A stretch of DNA of 64,000 nt from Chryseobacterium indologenes. Lineage in GTDB: Bacteria; Bacteroidota; Bacteroidia; Flavobacteriales; Weeksellaceae. The first letter of the stretch is position 1. Each line of letters opens with the position of its first letter. Where the stretch lies: assembly GCA_001013295.1 (NCBI GenBank), contig LAZY01000066.1:1-64000 (forward strand), read 5' to 3'. The notes under the pieces are model-generated. The model did not search any database. It was not told the DNA's origin and was given only the letters and a program-made list of their open reading frames with translations. Position numbers and translations under genes: made by a program. This document shows positions 61,709-64,000 of the stretch, in pieces.

Positions 61709-62713
61709 ATGTTTACACCAGCAGAACTTTTAGAAATCAATACATTACTTAGCCCTGAAAACAAAATAGTTATCCTTACCCATTACAATCCGGATGGTGA
61801 TGCTATTGGTTCCAGCCTGGGATTGAAACATTATCTGAAGGCAAAAGGAATTCTTGCTGAAGTAATTGTACCCAATGATTTTCCGAAGTTTCTGAAATGG
61901 ATGCCGGAATCTAAAAAAGTGATTATTGCAGAATATAAAAGAAAGCTGGCTTCAGATATGATTTCCGGAGCAGATGTTATTTTCTGCCTTGATTTTAATT
62001 CTCCATCAAGAATAGGATTATTAGGAGACTGGCTGGTGAAAGCACAGGGTAAGAAAATTCTTATCGACCATCATCAGCAGCCGGAGCAATTTGATTTTGT
62101 ATACTCTGATACAGTGATCCCGGCAACTTCACAGATGATCTACCATTTCATTGAAGCAATGGATGATGAAAAATTGGTGAATCTGGATATGGCAGAATGT
62201 CTTTATACAGGGATTATGACCGATACCGGAGGTTTTCGTTTTCGCTCCACCAGTGCAGCGACTCACAGAATCATTGCTAACCTGATTGAAAAGGGAGCAG
62301 ATCCTGCAATGATCACCTCCAATACTTGGGATACCAATACTGTTTCCCGATTGCATCTGCTGGCTTTAGTCCTGGGAAGAATAGAGGTGGTGAATGACAA
62401 TCAGGTCGCTATTTTGAGCCTTACGAGAAATGAATTGAAAGAATTCGGTTTCCAGAAAGGTGATACAGAAGGTTTTGTAAACTATGGATTAAGCATTGCC
62501 GGAGTGAAAATGTCTGCATTTTTTATGGAAGACCTGTATGAGGACTTTGTGAAGATCTCATTCCGAAGTAAGGATGATGTGGATGTGAATCAGTTCTCCA
62601 GAAAATACTTCAACGGAGGCGGGCATATTAATGCGGCAGGTGGGAAATCCAATGACTCTTTAGCAGGAACTATTGAAACTTTTAAAGCAAGATTGATCGA
62701 AGAGAATTTATAG
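61709..62713 (+). CDS. nrnA: DHH-family phosphoesterase (NrnA-type oligoribonuclease / PAP phosphatase)
   Basis: NrnA degrades very short RNA and dephosphorylates 3'-phosphoadenosine 5'-phosphate. The 334-residue product has the DHH metal motifs: NPDGDAIGSSLGLKHYLKA, the second acidic DFNSPSRIG, the signature LIDHHQQPE and MTDTGGFRFRS. The DHHA1 C-terminal domain ends with FNGGGHINAAGGK. Length is normal for NrnA. The symbol rests on motifs; a GdpP- or RecJ-like role is excluded by length and lack of other domains. Confidence 0.9.
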   Translation: MFTPAELLEINTLLSPENKIVILTHYNPDGDAIGSSLGLKHYLKAKGILAEVIVPNDFPKFLKWMPESKKVIIAEYKRKLASDMISGADVIFCLDFNSPSRIGLLGDWLVKAQGKKILIDHHQQPEQFDFVYSDTVIPATSQMIYHFIEAMDDEKLVNLDMAECLYTGIMTDTGGFRFRSTSAATHRIIANLIEKGADPAMITSNTWDTNTVSRLHLLALVLGRIEVVNDNQVAILSLTRNELKEFGFQKGDTEGFVNYGLSIAGVKMSAFFMEDLYEDFVKISFRSKDDVDVNQFSRKYFNGGGHINAAGGKSNDSLAGTIETFKARLIEENL

Positions 62714-62770
62714 CAATACTAAGGGACTGATTGGTATAAAAGAGGGTTAAAATTGAACCAAACATTTATT

Positions 62771-63589
62771 CTAGCTCTCTGGCATATTGAGATTCCAATT
62801 CTTACTGTATCCTTTTTCTTCGAGTTCTATACAGGTATACTCATACACCTGCCGGAACATTTCGTCCATATATTTCTTATTAAAAAGACTGTATTTCGTC
62901 ATTTTCGGAGGATCTAAAAAGATATTACAGTGCTTTACCTTTGAATATACCGATTTGGCAATAGCTAAGTGAAGGATTCTGTCGAATTCTTTCAGGAGAC
63001 TCATTTTTTTCAATTCATCATAGCTGATCGAGTTGACATGGGAGGCAATCAGAAAATCACATTTGTCAATAATAGGTTCTATAGGAAGGTTATCCAGAAC
63101 ACCGCCATCCACATATATTTTGTCTCCTATTCTTACCGGGGGAAGAATGAATGGAACACTGGATGACGCCAACAAAGGCCCGAAAAGTTCCCCTTCAGAA
63201 AAGAAATCGACAATACCATGAGTCATTTCCGTGGCAGCTACATAAACCGGGATATTGAGTATATTGAAATTGTCTTCCGGAAAATAATCTTTGAACAGTT
63301 TTAAAATAAAATTAGAGCTGAAAATCCCGTTTTTTGATAGTTTTAAAGCAGATCGGGAGAAAAAAGAGGTTTGACGTACAATTTCCATCATTTCATCCGG
63401 GCTTTTTCCAAAAGAATAAAAGGCCCCGATAATGGAGCCTGCACTGGTTCCTGAGATGATATGGGGCTTCAGATTGTATTCCTCCAAAGCTTTCAGAACA
63501 GCAATATGGGCAATCCCACGCATTCCTCCGCCTGAAAGTGTAAGCCCGATAACGGGTGGTTTCTTTTTTTTGAACGAGAACAGACCCAT
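62771..63589 (-). CDS. Patatin-like phospholipase (RssA/NTE type)
   Basis: This 272-residue lipid acyl hydrolase has the oxyanion loop LTLSGGGMRGIAHI, the nucleophile S49 in GTSAGS, and the catalytic aspartate in YVDGGVLDNLPIEP. The family releases fatty acids from phospholipids or triacylglycerols. A 9-residue lysine-rich start precedes the domain; there is no signal peptide, so it acts at the cytoplasmic membrane face. Convergent with nrnA; the stretch between shows no clear hairpin. Confidence 0.9.
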   Translation of the reverse strand: MGLFSFKKKKPPVIGLTLSGGGMRGIAHIAVLKALEEYNLKPHIISGTSAGSIIGAFYSFGKSPDEMMEIVRQTSFFSRSALKLSKNGIFSSNFILKLFKDYFPEDNFNILNIPVYVAATEMTHGIVDFFSEGELFGPLLASSSVPFILPPVRIGDKIYVDGGVLDNLPIEPIIDKCDFLIASHVNSISYDELKKMSLLKEFDRILHLAIAKSVYSKVKHCNIFLDPPKMTKYSLFNKKYMDEMFRQVYEYTCIELEEKGYSKNWNLNMPES

Positions 63590-63638
63590 TGCAGCAATTA
63601 TTACTTACTAATATACAGGATTTTTTATAAATATTAGA

Positions 63639-63992
63639 TTAAGGTTCGTCACACTGAGAATCGGTCTTGATAAATAGCGAATAGAATTCTTTGTTCATTT
63701 TCTCATCAATGCTGGCTCTTTTGATGTTGCCATTGGTACAGTTGCCCCAACCAAAGGTAATCAGATCAATCGTAGCATACTCTTTTCTGTCCGGCGAGTT
63801 CAAACGGTTGTTGAATTCAGCAGCTTTTCCTTCCGGATCTGCATTTTTTTTGTTCATCTGTTCCCTGAGTTTCTTCCATTCTTCCATCATCTGTTCATCT
63901 GTAGAATTTAAGGCTTTTGCGAAGTTCAGGCATGTGCTGCTTTTCAAAAGGATGGAAGGATCAGAGTAGGCTTCTATTCGGATTTTCTCCAT
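63639..63992 (-). CDS. Hypothetical protein at the window edge, possibly 5'-truncated
   Basis: This 117-residue frame ends at 63639 and has an ATG at 63992. The frame is open from that ATG to the last base of the window, so the true start may be outside. The sequence is polar, with EEWKKLREQMNKKNADPEGKAAEF, IDLITFGWGNCTNGNIKRAS and a C-terminal TDSQCDEP. I recognise no family. Two cysteines may form a disulfide if the protein is exported. Confidence 0.55.
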   Translation of the reverse strand: MEKIRIEAYSDPSILLKSSTCLNFAKALNSTDEQMMEEWKKLREQMNKKNADPEGKAAEFNNRLNSPDRKEYATIDLITFGWGNCTNGNIKRASIDEKMNKEFYSLFIKTDSQCDEP

Positions 63993-64000
63993 TTCATATC

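Noticed and set aside
1-64000. Mobile element, prophage, CRISPR array or integrase
   Set aside because: I saw no transposase, integrase, phage structural gene or regularly spaced repeat; the accessory blocks carry no attachment-site-like duplications that I could recognise, and no tRNA gene is present to serve as a target.

Overview
The window looks like a chromosomal segment of a member of the Flavobacteriia (Bacteroidota), most like Chryseobacterium or a near relative. The signs are AT-rich DNA, the promoter -7 motif TAnnTTTG in front of many genes, type IX secretion (T9SS) sorting domains of both type A and type B, and housekeeping proteins of flavobacterial character (a fused IcmF mutase, a NtrY-like kinase, IgGFc-binding-like/CHU_C giants). 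This is inferred from motifs; no database search was possible. I see no tRNA, rRNA, CRISPR array, insertion sequence, integrase or prophage gene.

Layout. 0-13.8 kb: ruvC; an exported protein with an M64 metallopeptidase carrying a T9SS tag; a 2H phosphoesterase; a PadR regulator with two paralogous membrane proteins; a penicillin-binding-protein-like lipoprotein hydrolase; a PLP decarboxylase; a Dph6-like ATP pyrophosphatase; icmF; two membrane proteins. 14-16 kb: the ribosomal genes rplM-rpsI-rpsB. 16-33 kb: an accessory block on the minus strand between rpsB and tsf, which are neighbours in most bacteria. It holds three members of a small exported-protein family, trmB, a carboxypeptidase-regulatory-like exported protein, and four tandem 945-1132 residue surface proteins. 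Each of the four has its own -7 box about 20 bases before the start codon, and three have a downstream hairpin. tsf follows, then a fourth member of the small exported family on the other strand. 34.7-38.3 kb: an XRE regulator, a lipoprotein with a JAMM/JAB-like motif, a small exported protein, a decayed duplicate of it, and a lipoprotein with a TonB-C-like domain. This block is strikingly AT-rich and resembles an effector/immunity neighbourhood. 38.3-40.8 kb: accA and gltX.

41-50 kb: a surface-glycan cluster of eight glycosyltransferases and a polysaccharide deacetylase. Three genes point right and six point left, and the two arms meet at adjacent stop codons that share one hairpin. 50-56.4 kb: rocD, a flavin monooxygenase with a Crp/Fnr-type regulator, accC-accB, rpmF and its usual upstream partner yceD (DUF177). 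56.5-64 kb: pdxA and ribE divergently transcribed, a sensor kinase, a tRNA adenine methyltransferase, ftsE, rpmH (52 aa), an NrnA-type DHH phosphoesterase, a patatin-like phospholipase, and a hypothetical gene at the window edge.

How the genes fit together: three themes stand out. The first is translation and basal metabolism (ribosomal proteins, tsf, gltX, trmB, accABC). The second is export to the cell surface (T9SS giants, M64 peptidase, several lipoproteins). The third is surface polysaccharide synthesis. The most interesting parts are the giant-protein array that splits rpsB from tsf, the JAMM lipoprotein neighbourhood with its decayed duplicate, and the PadR operon with a perfect palindrome against its promoter.
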